Below are positions 1 through 7,260 of a stretch of DNA of 8,379 nt, piece after piece. Under the pieces are notes generated by a model. It was given only the letters and a program-made list of their open reading frames with translations, searched no databases and had not been told where the DNA came from. The translations under genes and the position numbers were made by a program. Where the stretch lies: NCBI GenBank assembly GCA_039026555.1, contig JBCCMB010000122.1, forward strand, positions 1 through 8,379, read 5' to 3'. Within the stretch, counting starts at the first letter, position 1, and every line of letters starts with the position of its first letter. Source of the DNA: JBCCMB01 sp039026555. Lineage in GTDB: Bacteria; Pseudomonadota; Alphaproteobacteria; Caulobacterales; Hyphomonadaceae.

Positions 1-857
1 GGCACGGACGGCAATTCGCGATAGATATGCTCAAACACGTCCAGCGTAATGTGCGAGAGGTAGGCGGGGTCCAAGGGCAGATCGAGATTAAACGTGAATT
101 CGCCATCTCCATACTCCCAAGTCTCGCCGCTATAATCCTCCATGAGAAGCCTGCGAGCGGAGACCAATTGATCTTCCGTCAAAGCGGCTGAAGGCAGGTC
201 GAGTAGAACGCCGTCGGGCGTGCCGCCGCGCGTAAACTGAACGAACCGATCCGATGTGTCGCTGACAATCATGAAGTCTTCGGCATGCGCGTCGCCGCAA
301 TAGGTTTCGAACGCGGCGACGAGAGAGGATTTAACAGCGCCGTCGACGGCGCGCGCCTCGGCAAGCGGGGCGGCCGTCACGGTTTTCGTGCTGTCGATCA
401 GATAGGAATACACAAACTCGCCAAGATGCTGGGCGTCGCGTTGGAACGCCGCGCCGCGCACGAGTTCGGCGTTGCAGCGCGCTAGGCCGGCCAATTCTTT
501 CGGCAATTCGTTCGCGCCGGGCATTTGTGCGTTATCAAGGAGCACCGGAATGACGCGGGCGCCCAATTCCAGCGCCATGGCGAGTTCCAAGCGCACGAAA
601 TCCTGCGGATTGTCCAACCGGCGCGCGCCGTCTGCGTCCGCCGCACTGAGCCAAGTCTCGCCGATGATCGCCAGCACAATCTCAGAGGATTGAATGCGTG
701 TTCGGATCGTCTCGACGAAATCGGCCCCTGGGTCGATCCCGACAATATCGAAGAACACGCGTACATCATCATAATTGTAGGCGAAGAAATCCGCGATCCG
801 TCCAGCGAACGCTGCGGAATCCGACCTGCGATAAGAAATGAAAATCCCGCCAGCCAT
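1..857 (-). CDS. TIR-domain protein with a distinct C-terminal domain (partial, C-terminus beyond left edge)
   Basis: Reading leftward from an ATG at 857-855, the frame stays open to the window edge (285 codons seen, stop not reached). Residues about 4-140 look like a bacterial TIR domain: FISYRR at 6-11 (box 1), a WL pair at 69-70 after the strand VLAIIG, DFVRLELAMAL with Glu91 where TIR NADases carry the catalytic glutamate, and the core strand VIPVLL at 102-107. TIR domains of this type cleave NAD+ or make cyclic ADP-ribose signals, often in phage defence; activity here is inferred. After a linker, residues about 180-285 form a second domain with FVQF at 205-208, a DGVLLDLP strand and a helix-rich end; its outline resembles YbjN/type III chaperone-like (TY-Chap) domains, but this is a guess from pattern. 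GGGGA at 863-867 is a plausible ribosome binding site. The start lies 24 bp behind the polA stop, so co-transcription with polA is likely. No transmembrane segment is seen. Confidence 0.85.
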   Translation of the reverse strand, partial: MAGGIFISYRRSDSAAFAGRIADFFAYNYDDVRVFFDIVGIDPGADFVETIRTRIQSSEIVLAIIGETWLSAADADGARRLDNPQDFVRLELAMALELGARVIPVLLDNAQMPGANELPKELAGLARCNAELVRGAAFQRDAQHLGEFVYSYLIDSTKTVTAAPLAEARAVDGAVKSSLVAAFETYCGDAHAEDFMIVSDTSDRFVQFTRGGTPDGVLLDLPSAALTEDQLVSARRLLMEDYSGETWEYGDGEFTFNLDLPLDPAYLSHITLDVFEHIYRELPSV

Positions 858-881
858 AATCGTCCCCGCTTGCGTTTGAGA

Positions 882-3692
882 TTAGTGCGCCTGGCCCCAG
901 GTTTTAGCGGCGCGGGCGTCGACGACAAGCGGCACCGAGATGTCGCGCGCGGGCAGGGGAGCCTTCATCATTACGTTGCGGACGATGTCGATGGTCGCGT
1001 CCGCCTCCGCCTCAGGCGCTTCAAACAAAAGCTCGTCATGAACTTGCAGCAGCATCTTCGCTTGCAAACCGGCGTCTTTGAGCGCGCCAGGCATGCGGAT
1101 CATGGCGCGCTTGATCACATCGGCGGCTGATCCTTGGATCGGCGCATTGATCGCCTGGCGCTCGGCGAAACCGCGTTCGGGCCCTTTCTTCGAGTTGATC
1201 GCTTCGACCCACACGCGTCGGCCGAACGCGGTTTCGACATAGCCTTTCTCGCGCGCAAAGGCCTTGGCTTGGTCCATATAGCCTTTGATGCCGGGGAATT
1301 TTTCAAAATAGGCTTTGATGTAATCGGCCGCTTCGCCGCGCGGGATCGCCAATTGACGCGCGAGCCCGAAAGCGGAGATGCCGTATATGATGCCGAAATT
1401 GATCGCCTTGGCCCGCCGGCGCACCATTGGGTCCATACCTTCAATCGGATCGCCGAACATTTCGCTGGCCGTCATGGCGTGAATGTCTAGTCCGGATTTG
1501 AAGGCGTCACGCAGCGCGTCGATCTCAGCGATATGCGCAAGCAGGCGCAGCTCGATTTGCGAGTAATCCGCCGCGATCAGAACATTGCCTGGTTCGGCGA
1601 TGAAAGCTTCGCGGATTTTGCGGCCTTCTTCGGTGCGGATCGGGATGTTTTGCAGATTGGGGTCCGTCGACGACAAACGCCCTGTCTGCGCGCCGACGAG
1701 CGAAAAAGAGGTGTGAACTCGCCCGGTGCTCGGATCGGCCGCCGCCGACAAGGCGTCGGTGTAGGTGCTTTTCAGCTTGGACAGCATCCGCCAGTTCAAG
1801 ATCACGCGCGGTAATTCATGGCCCTCGGCGGCGAGATCTTCCAGCGTGTCCGCGCCGGTCGACCAAGCGCCGGTTTTGGTCTTCTTGCCGCCAGGCATGC
1901 CGAGCTCGCCGAACAGAATTTCGCCGATCTGTTTGGGGCTACCCAGGTTGAAGTTTTGGCCGGCCAGTTCGTGCGCTTCGGCTTCCAAGGCCGCCATGCG
2001 TTGTGCGAAATCGCCGGAGAGGCGGGACAGAAACTCCCGATCGACTTTGACGCCTGCGCGTTCCATTTCCGCCACCACGGGAATGATCGGCCGTTCAATC
2101 GTTTCATAAAGCGTGGCGGCGGAGGCGTGCACTATTTCCGGCTTTAGAGCCTGCCACAAGCGAAGCGTCACATCGGCGTCTTCCGCGGCGTATTTCGTCG
2201 CGTCGGGCACGGGCACCTTGTCAAAGGTGATCTGCGACTTTCCGGTTCCCGCAACCTGTTTGAAAGGGATGGGCGTGTGCTCGAAATAGCGCTGCGACAG
2301 CTCGTCCATCCCATGTCCGCGCTTGCCGGCTGCGGTGACGAAGGACAAGAGCATGGTGTCGTCAATCGGCGACATCTCGACGCCGAACGGGTGCAGGATG
2401 GAGATGTCATATTTGAGGTTCTGGCCGATCTTTAGAACGGCCGGGTCTTCAAACAAGGGTTTTAAAATCGAGATCGCGTTGTCGAGGGAGATCTGATCAG
2501 GCGTGTCGTCTCCTAAAAGATCACCGCCTTGATGGCCCAGCGGGATGTAGCAAGCCTCATTCGGCGCGGTCGCCAGAGATACGCCCACCAGACGCGCCGC
2601 AACGGGGTTGAGACTGTCGGTCTCGGTGTCGACGGCGACATAGCCATTGAGCCGCGCGCGGTCGGCCCATTTCTCCAACGCCTCGATCGTTGTGACGGTC
2701 TCATATGCATCAGCGTTGAAGGGTGCGATCTGTGGCGCTGCGGATGTGGATGGCGCTGCGCCAGACGCGTCGCCGTTTGTCGCGGCCGCGCCGCCCAAGC
2801 TTTCTTGCACGCGCTTGGTGATGGTGCGGAATTCCATCTTTTCCAGGAATGGCAACAAGGTTTCGGGGTTCGGCTCTTCAACGCCGAGCTCGTCCAATCC
2901 CAGTGGCGTTGGCGCATCAGTGGCGAGGGTTACCAGCTGTTTGGAGAGGCGCGCATCATGCGCGAACTCGATGAGGTTTTCCCGGCGCTTATTTTGTTTG
3001 ATGGTTTCGGCGCCCTCGAGGAGTTTTTCCAGATCGCCAAACTCATTGATCAATTGGGCGGCGGTCTTCACCCCAATGCCCGGCACGCCCGGCACATTAT
3101 CGACGCTGTCGCCCGCGAGCGCCTGAACGTCGACGACCCGTTCCGGCCCGACGCCGAATTTTTCCATCACTTGCTCGTGGCCGATGCGTTTGTCCTTCAT
3201 CGTGTCGAGCATTTGGATCTTGTCGGAGACGAGCTGCATTAAATCCTTGTCGGAGGAGATGATGGTGACGCGGGCGCCCTGGGCTTCGGCCTGGCGGGCG
3301 TAGGTGGCGATTAGATCGTCGGCTTCAAAGCCCTCCATCTCCAGAGCCGGAGTTCCAAAGGCGACGGCCGCGTCCCGCACCAAGGGAAATTGCGGAACGA
3401 GATCTTCCGGCGGCGGCGGGCGGTTGGCCTTATAGCGCGGGTCCAGATCATTGCGGAAGGTTTTGGAGGATTTGTCGAAGATGCAGGCGAAATGCGTGGG
3501 CGCGTCGCCATTGTCTTTCATGTCGCGCAATAGCTTCCACAACATGTTGCAAAAGCCGGAGACGGCGCCAACGGGTAGACCGTCCGACTTTCGCGTGAGC
3601 GGCGGCAGCGCATGATAGGCGCGGAAAATATAGCCCGACGCGTCGACGAGATAGATATGGCTGTCAGCGTCGATTGCGCGTGTGACGGGCAT
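882..3692 (-). CDS. polA: DNA polymerase I (5' nuclease, proofreading exonuclease and polymerase)
   Basis: This 936-residue family A polymerase fills repair gaps and removes Okazaki primers. Residues 1 to about 300 are the 5' nuclease: VDASGYIFRAYHALP near 16-30, EADDLIA at 123-129, SSDKDL at 146-151 and the helix-hairpin-helix DNVPGVPGIG at 198-207. An Ala/Ser/Pro-rich linker (about 301-325) precedes the 3'-5' exonuclease, whose metal and catalytic residues are all present: Asp355 and Glu357 (VDTETDS), Asp429 (QNLKYD), Tyr501 and Asp505 (YAAED). The polymerase domain has motif A with Asp709 (ADYSQIE), motif B (KAINFGIIYG, Lys762, Phe766, Tyr770) and motif C with Asp886 (QVHDE). Phe766 is the residue that makes such enzymes discriminate against dideoxynucleotides. 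The length is close to the E. coli enzyme (928). The ATG at 3692-3690 is preceded by AAGGAGA, which supports the start. A TIR gene follows after 24 bp. Confidence 0.98.
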   Translation of the reverse strand: MPVTRAIDADSHIYLVDASGYIFRAYHALPPLTRKSDGLPVGAVSGFCNMLWKLLRDMKDNGDAPTHFACIFDKSSKTFRNDLDPRYKANRPPPPEDLVPQFPLVRDAAVAFGTPALEMEGFEADDLIATYARQAEAQGARVTIISSDKDLMQLVSDKIQMLDTMKDKRIGHEQVMEKFGVGPERVVDVQALAGDSVDNVPGVPGIGVKTAAQLINEFGDLEKLLEGAETIKQNKRRENLIEFAHDARLSKQLVTLATDAPTPLGLDELGVEEPNPETLLPFLEKMEFRTITKRVQESLGGAAATNGDASGAAPSTSAAPQIAPFNADAYETVTTIEALEKWADRARLNGYVAVDTETDSLNPVAARLVGVSLATAPNEACYIPLGHQGGDLLGDDTPDQISLDNAISILKPLFEDPAVLKIGQNLKYDISILHPFGVEMSPIDDTMLLSFVTAAGKRGHGMDELSQRYFEHTPIPFKQVAGTGKSQITFDKVPVPDATKYAAEDADVTLRLWQALKPEIVHASAATLYETIERPIIPVVAEMERAGVKVDREFLSRLSGDFAQRMAALEAEAHELAGQNFNLGSPKQIGEILFGELGMPGGKKTKTGAWSTGADTLEDLAAEGHELPRVILNWRMLSKLKSTYTDALSAAADPSTGRVHTSFSLVGAQTGRLSSTDPNLQNIPIRTEEGRKIREAFIAEPGNVLIAADYSQIELRLLAHIAEIDALRDAFKSGLDIHAMTASEMFGDPIEGMDPMVRRRAKAINFGIIYGISAFGLARQLAIPRGEAADYIKAYFEKFPGIKGYMDQAKAFAREKGYVETAFGRRVWVEAINSKKGPERGFAERQAINAPIQGSAADVIKRAMIRMPGALKDAGLQAKMLLQVHDELLFEAPEAEADATIDIVRNVMMKAPLPARDISVPLVVDARAAKTWGQAH

Positions 3693-3698
3693 AGAGGG

Positions 3699-3705
3699 TC
3701 TCCTT
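3699..3705 (-). promoter_or_regulatory. Ribosome binding site of polA
   Basis: The minus strand reads AAGGAGA, six bases before the ATG at 3692-3690. It is a near-consensus Shine-Dalgarno sequence and fixes the polA start. Confidence 0.8.
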
Positions 3706-3803
3706 TAGGGTGTCTTTAACAGCGTCGGCCCGCGTAATCGACCGCCTTCGCGTGAGGTCATCTCTGGCCGCCCCGCTGAACTCGCGTAAGCTGCCGAAAA
3801 ATT

Positions 3804-3811
3804 GGGAGGAG
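3804..3811 (+). promoter_or_regulatory. Ribosome binding site deciding the lipoprotein start
   Basis: GGGAGGAG lies five bases before the ATG at 3817. An in-frame TTG at 3802 overlaps this motif and would add five residues (MGGDK) in front of the signal peptide. The position of the motif argues for the ATG and against the TTG. Confidence 0.8.
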
Positions 3812-3816
3812 ATAAA

Positions 3817-4431
3817 ATGCTGAAACACTCCATGGGCGCGGTTGCGCTGAGCCTTTTGCTCTCAAATTGCGCGGCGGTGGAGCCGGTCTCAGAAACAGCG
3901 GCGGACGCAATTGCGGAGACTTCATATTTGCCGGTGCCGCCCATCTATACGCCGGACCCGAGCGCGACGGCGATGACATCGGCTTTGCCCTATGGCGCCT
4001 ACGCCCAACCGGATGATCCAAACTATGGCCCGGAGAAGGGCTCGATCACATTCGCCGATACGGATCCGGGACCAACCATTGCCGGGGTGCTGACCATGAA
4101 GCCGGCGGTCGATGAGAACGGCGAGCTCATCGACGCCGAAGCGGCCGGCATCAGCATGTATATGATCCATTGGGGCATGGAGGTTGGCGCACCCGGCGTG
4201 GAGGATAATGCCGGCGCGGGTGATTTGGGCGGCGATTGCATGGGCTTTCGCGATACGGGCCATATCGTGATGGCGATGGCGGATCAGGCTGGCGACCAGA
4301 TGACGTGGAAACTGCCGGCCGGAACGGTGGTGCCTGAGGGTGCGGTGTATTTTGTCGGACATACGATCTATGGCGATATTCATAATCTGAATAAGTGCAC
4401 GCAGACGCCCATTGAAAATCTTATGGAATAA
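3817..4431 (+). CDS. Putative outer-membrane lipoprotein of unknown family
   Basis: This is a 204-residue protein with no family I recognise. The N-terminus MLKHSMGAVALSLLLSNC is a lipoprotein signal: a short basic start, a hydrophobic stretch and a lipobox LSNC with Cys18 as the lipidated residue. Asn at -1 is less usual than Gly or Ala. Residue +2 is Ala rather than Asp, which fits sorting to the outer membrane. A Pro/Ala/Thr-rich, probably unstructured stretch (about 20-70) leads to a folded part (about 70-204) with short alternating hydrophobic strands, suggesting a small beta-sandwich. That part carries IHWGMEV (His118), a Gly-rich turn ending GGDC (Cys141), DTGHIVM (His149), VGHTIYGDIH (His182, His189) and Cys194. 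The two cysteines could form a disulfide; the histidines could bind a metal, which is speculation. A strong ribosome binding site supports the ATG. The barrel gene follows 66 bp later on the same strand, so both may share a transcript. Confidence 0.82.
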   Translation: MLKHSMGAVALSLLLSNCAAVEPVSETAADAIAETSYLPVPPIYTPDPSATAMTSALPYGAYAQPDDPNYGPEKGSITFADTDPGPTIAGVLTMKPAVDENGELIDAEAAGISMYMIHWGMEVGAPGVEDNAGAGDLGGDCMGFRDTGHIVMAMADQAGDQMTWKLPAGTVVPEGAVYFVGHTIYGDIHNLNKCTQTPIENLME

Positions 4432-4439
4432 TCGTCGAT

Positions 4440-4493
4440 CAGCTCCAAATCAGGGAAGTTGCGGAGCGGAAGCCTCTGAGTTGATTGGAGCTG
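4440..4493 (+). promoter_or_regulatory. Inverted repeat able to hide the ribosome binding site of the next gene
   Basis: CAGCTCCAAATCA (4440-4452) and TGATTGGAGCTG (4482/4483-4493) are complementary apart from one bulged A, giving a 12-bp stem with a loop of about 30 bases. The 3' arm contains GGAG (4487-4490), the ribosome binding site for the ATG at 4498. In RNA the stem would block that site. There is no T-run after it, so it is not a standard terminator. Pairing is seen in the sequence; any regulation is inferred. Confidence 0.45.
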
Positions 4494-4497
4494 CGAT

Positions 4498-5247
4498 ATG
4501 GCGCGTTTAACACGCACGATAAGACATCTGGGCGCGCGGATCGCCTGCGCGGCCGGCGCGCTCGGATTGGCCGGTTGGGCGTCGCCCACCGGCGAGGCGC
4601 AAGTGTTTAGTCCCGTGGTGCGCGAAGGCGATAGATCGGTTCAATATCGCGCCACCTATCTGCCGGGCGAGGGTGATCGGCCCGACCAACAACGACACCG
4701 CCTGCATTATCAGCAAGCGATCGATTCTAAATGGCGCTGGCGGATTATTGCTCAAGGCAGCGATGTGGAGAGCGGCGATTTCGAACTGAATTTCGTCCAA
4801 GGCGAATTGGTGTGGCAGTTCATGGATTCGAAGACGGCGCCGTGGGACAGCGCCTTCAGGTTCGACGCCCGCGCGGTGGAGGGCGATGACGGCGCCTCTC
4901 GTGTTGGCGTCAACTGGACCAATCAGAAAGATTGGGGCCCTTGGCGGATGCGCGCTTTGACGCTGACCTCTGTCGATGTCGGCGATCAAAGGCGCGATGG
5001 TCTGCTTTTGCAAACGCGGTTTGGCGGCTATTACAAACTCGAAAACGGCCCACGCCTGGCGCTTGAAGTGCTCAATGTTTACGGTCGCACGCAGTCCTTA
5101 GGCAGTTTTAACGATCAGAGCCATCAAATCGGCCCGGCGATTTACGGGACGATCGGCGAGATGTCCTATCGCACCGGCGTTTTGGTCGGGGTGTCCGACG
5201 GCGCGCGCAATTACGATATCCGGTTCCGGCTGACGCGCGGATTTTAG
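4498..5247 (+). CDS. Exported protein, probable small outer-membrane beta-barrel
   Basis: This 249-residue protein has no recognised family name. It starts with a basic, then hydrophobic Sec signal peptide (MARLTRTIRH, then an Ala/Gly/Leu stretch to about 27); cleavage after GEA at 32-34 is plausible. The rest is rich in alternating polar/hydrophobic segments and aromatic residues (RSVQYRATYLP, WRWRIIAQGS, FELNFVQGELVWQF, GYYKLENGPRLALEVLNVYG). It ends YDIRFRLTRGF, with Phe249 as the last residue, the typical recognition signal for outer-membrane barrel assembly by BamA. There are no cysteines in the mature part and no hydrophobic helices. The ATG has GGAG seven bases upstream, inside an inverted repeat. 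Its last four bases overlap the end of the opposing crotonase gene. The function may be a small porin-like or structural barrel; a periplasmic beta-rich protein is the alternative. Confidence 0.82.
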   Translation: MARLTRTIRHLGARIACAAGALGLAGWASPTGEAQVFSPVVREGDRSVQYRATYLPGEGDRPDQQRHRLHYQQAIDSKWRWRIIAQGSDVESGDFELNFVQGELVWQFMDSKTAPWDSAFRFDARAVEGDDGASRVGVNWTNQKDWGPWRMRALTLTSVDVGDQRRDGLLLQTRFGGYYKLENGPRLALEVLNVYGRTQSLGSFNDQSHQIGPAIYGTIGEMSYRTGVLVGVSDGARNYDIRFRLTRGF

Positions 5248-6086
5248 TCCTCGCGTTCGCCGTAATCGCCAAAGGATTTGTCTCGATCGGTCAGCGCGTC
5301 TTTCACACGCGGCGCCTCGCGCATCTTCGCCATATGCGCTTTGGAGGAGGGCTGATACCAACCAAGCGCATGAATGTCGGCGCCGGCCCGAATAGCGGTG
5401 CGCACGCCCATAATCTCCATCGCGCGATGGACTGTGCGTTTGTTGAGATGCTGCAGATCGGACGGGATTTTGGCGACGCGCTCGGCGATCTCCAAAACGC
5501 GCGCTTCCAGCTCTTCATCCTCATAACAGCGATTGGCGAAACCGACCCGCGCGGCTTCTTCGCCGGACAGCGCATCTCCGGTGAGCATAAACTCCATCGC
5601 TGCGCGCATGCCTAAAAGCCAGGTTTGATATTGCATGTCTGGCGAGGACATGGCGCGGATTGGCGGGTAGCCGATCTCGGCGCTTTTGCCGACATAGACA
5701 AGATCGCACGCCGTCGCCAATTCGCTTCCGCCGGCGAGGCAATACCCGTGAACCTGCGCGATGACGGGCTTTTTCAAATCCCACATTTGGAACCAACCAT
5801 CGACGACATGCCGCGCCCATTGGCCTTCGCCTTGCGAGGTCGGGTAGGGCTGGTCTTTGCGCAGATCGGCGCCGAGATCATAGCCGGAGCAAAAGGCGGG
5901 GCCGGCGCCGCGAATGATGGAGACGCGGATTTCGTCGTCGTTGTCCGCATCGCGCAGGGCGTCGAAAATTTCGTTCCGCAATTGGTTGTTGAGCGCGTTG
6001 CGCTTGTCGGGTCGGTTCAAGGTGATGCGGCGGACATATTGCGCCGGTTCGTCGGTGAGAATGGTCGTATAGGCTTCGGACATCAT
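5244..6086 (-). CDS. Crotonase-superfamily protein (enoyl-CoA hydratase/isomerase type)
   Basis: This 280-residue protein has the crotonase fold: RPDKRNALN at 25-33, the first oxyanion-hole loop AFCSGYDLGADL (64-75), and HGYCLAGGSELATACD (113-128) holding the second oxyanion-hole glycine. Glu122 aligns with the first catalytic glutamate of enoyl-CoA hydratase (Glu144, rat numbering). The second (Glu164), normally in a PE motif, falls on Pro142 in GYPPIRAM. The classical two-glutamate hydration is therefore uncertain, and the substrate cannot be named; other members with a PPxRAM motif are generally annotated only as crotonase or enoyl-CoA hydratase family. The C-terminal part (DIHALGWYQPSSKAHM, 237-252) is the usual trimer/acyl-binding region. 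The start is one of two adjacent ATGs (6086-6084 or 6083-6081); only a weak purine-rich ribosome binding site precedes them. It is divergent from the oxidoreductase gene and overlaps the barrel gene by 4 bp at the 3' end. Confidence 0.93.
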   Translation of the reverse strand: MMSEAYTTILTDEPAQYVRRITLNRPDKRNALNNQLRNEIFDALRDADNDDEIRVSIIRGAGPAFCSGYDLGADLRKDQPYPTSQGEGQWARHVVDGWFQMWDLKKPVIAQVHGYCLAGGSELATACDLVYVGKSAEIGYPPIRAMSSPDMQYQTWLLGMRAAMEFMLTGDALSGEEAARVGFANRCYEDEELEARVLEIAERVAKIPSDLQHLNKRTVHRAMEIMGVRTAIRAGADIHALGWYQPSSKAHMAKMREAPRVKDALTDRDKSFGDYGERED

Positions 6087-6240
6087 CGACGCTCGCTCAT
6101 TCTAATTGTCATGCGTTCAAGTCTGCGCCGCCTCACCCGAGCGCGCACGGCGTCCCCTTGGGTCAACCGGAAACCGTGTGTCTCGCTTCGCGGCGCCCGC
6201 GCGCCATATTACGTCGCAGACGAATTTATGGGAGGGCGCG
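6087..6240. other. Divergent intergenic region between crotonase and oxidoreductase genes
   Basis: This 154-bp gap separates the two divergent starts and must hold both promoters. A frame open from an ATG at 6106 runs through it into the oxidoreductase, but the 45 extra residues are Arg/Ala/Pro-rich without family character. CACGG (6146-6150) and CCGTG (6174-6178) form a short inverted repeat that could be a weak operator. I see no convincing -35/-10 pair. Confidence 0.4.
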
Positions 6241-7260
6241 ATGACGCTGATGAACAAGCAATGGATTCTGCGCAAACGGCCGGTCGGCGATTTGGCGGAC
6301 GGTGATTTGGAATATGTCGAGACGCCGGTTCCCGAATTGCAGGATGGCGAGGTGCGCGCGCGCACCATCTATTTGTCGATTGATCCGACCAATCGGATCT
6401 GGATGAGCGATATGGACGGCTATCTTCCGCCCGTCGGCATTGGCGATGTCATGCGCGGCGGCGGATTGGCGGTCGTCGAAGAAAGCCGCTTTCCTGATTT
6501 GTCGCCTGGAGATTTGGTGCTGACGGGGATCGCCGGCTGGTCCTATTACACAATCGCGCCGGGCGCAGCGCTTTCGAAAATACCTCCCATTCCGGGCGTC
6601 CCGCTCACAGCCTGGATGGGCCCCTTAGGCGCCACAGGCATGACCGCATATTTCGGGCTTTTAGACATCGCCGATCCGCAGCCAGGCGAAACCTTGGTTG
6701 TGTCGGCGGCCGCCGGCGCGGTCGGTTCGGTCGTCGGGCAGATCGGCAAGATAAAGGGCTGTCGCGTTGTCGGCATTGCGGGCGCTGACGACAAATGCAA
6801 ATGGATCGTCGATGAGTTAGGCTTTGACGCCGCGATCAATTACAAAACCGAAGATGTCGACGCACGCCTGGGCGAGCTGTGCCCGAAAGGTATCGACGTC
6901 TATTTCGAGAATGTCGGCGGCAAGACGTTGGATGCGGTTCTCAATCACATAAATGATCATTCGCGTATCCCGCTATGTGGCCTGATTTCCACCTATAACG
7001 CGACCGAGCCCGTGCCGGGGCCGTATAATTTCGCGCAATTACTGATGCGGCGCACCAAGCTCAAAGGCTTTATTATCCTGGATTATCTGGACCGTTTCCC
7101 AGAGGGTGTCGCGCAGATGATGCAATGGATGCAGGAGGGCAAAATCAAATTCGCCACCGACGTTGTTGACGGGCTGGAAAACGCCTCCAACGCGGTCGAC
7201 CGTCTATTCGTCGGCGCGAACACCGGAAAGCTCGTGGTGAAGGTGTCGGATGAGCCCTAA
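6241..7260 (+). CDS. Zinc-independent NADP-dependent medium-chain oxidoreductase (CurA/YncB, alkenal reductase type)
   Basis: The 339-residue protein belongs to the medium-chain dehydrogenase/reductase superfamily, in the branch of NADP-dependent alkenal/one oxidoreductases, leukotriene B4 dehydrogenase and CurA. It starts with NKQWILRKRPVG, a hallmark of the branch, followed by SIDPTNRIWM (46-55) and MRGGG. The Rossmann segment has AAAGAVGSVVGQ (156-167), GCRVVGIAG, a DDKC stretch typical of NADPH binding, GFDAAINY and FENVGG (222-227). Zinc ligands of alcohol dehydrogenases are absent, as expected for the branch. Such enzymes reduce the carbon-carbon double bond of alpha,beta-unsaturated aldehydes or ketones; the substrate here is unknown. 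The ATG at 6241 follows GGAGGG (6231-6236), closely spaced; a second ATG at 6250 is also possible. It is divergent from the crotonase gene and convergent with the zinc-finger gene, 21 bp away. Confidence 0.95.
   Translation: MTLMNKQWILRKRPVGDLADGDLEYVETPVPELQDGEVRARTIYLSIDPTNRIWMSDMDGYLPPVGIGDVMRGGGLAVVEESRFPDLSPGDLVLTGIAGWSYYTIAPGAALSKIPPIPGVPLTAWMGPLGATGMTAYFGLLDIADPQPGETLVVSAAAGAVGSVVGQIGKIKGCRVVGIAGADDKCKWIVDELGFDAAINYKTEDVDARLGELCPKGIDVYFENVGGKTLDAVLNHINDHSRIPLCGLISTYNATEPVPGPYNFAQLLMRRTKLKGFIILDYLDRFPEGVAQMMQWMQEGKIKFATDVVDGLENASNAVDRLFVGANTGKLVVKVSDEP

Noticed and set aside
482..928. Minus-strand ORF of 148 codons overlapping the polA end and the TIR gene
   Set aside because: It is in another frame from the TIR gene, has no family character, and covers both the polA C-terminus and the TIR motifs read in the true frame.
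2529..3242. Plus-strand ORF of 237 codons inside polA
   Set aside because: It is antisense to well-conserved polA domains, has an Arg/Gly/Ala composition typical of a GC-rich shadow frame, and shows no recognisable motif.
3802..3816. TTG start five codons upstream for the lipoprotein
   Set aside because: The TTG overlaps the GGGAGGAG ribosome binding site and would put acidic residues in front of the signal peptide.
3693..3816. Promoters for polA and the lipoprotein gene in the divergent gap
   Set aside because: The gap must contain promoters, but I found no -35/-10 pair on either strand good enough to place.
6106..6240. Upstream ATG giving a 45-residue extension of the oxidoreductase
   Set aside because: The extension is Arg/Ala-rich and unlike the family, whose proteins begin near NKQWIL; GGAGGG sits just before the ATG at 6241.
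5625..6305. Plus-strand ORF of 226 codons opposite the crotonase gene
   Set aside because: It lies antisense to conserved crotonase motifs and runs into the oxidoreductase start in another frame.
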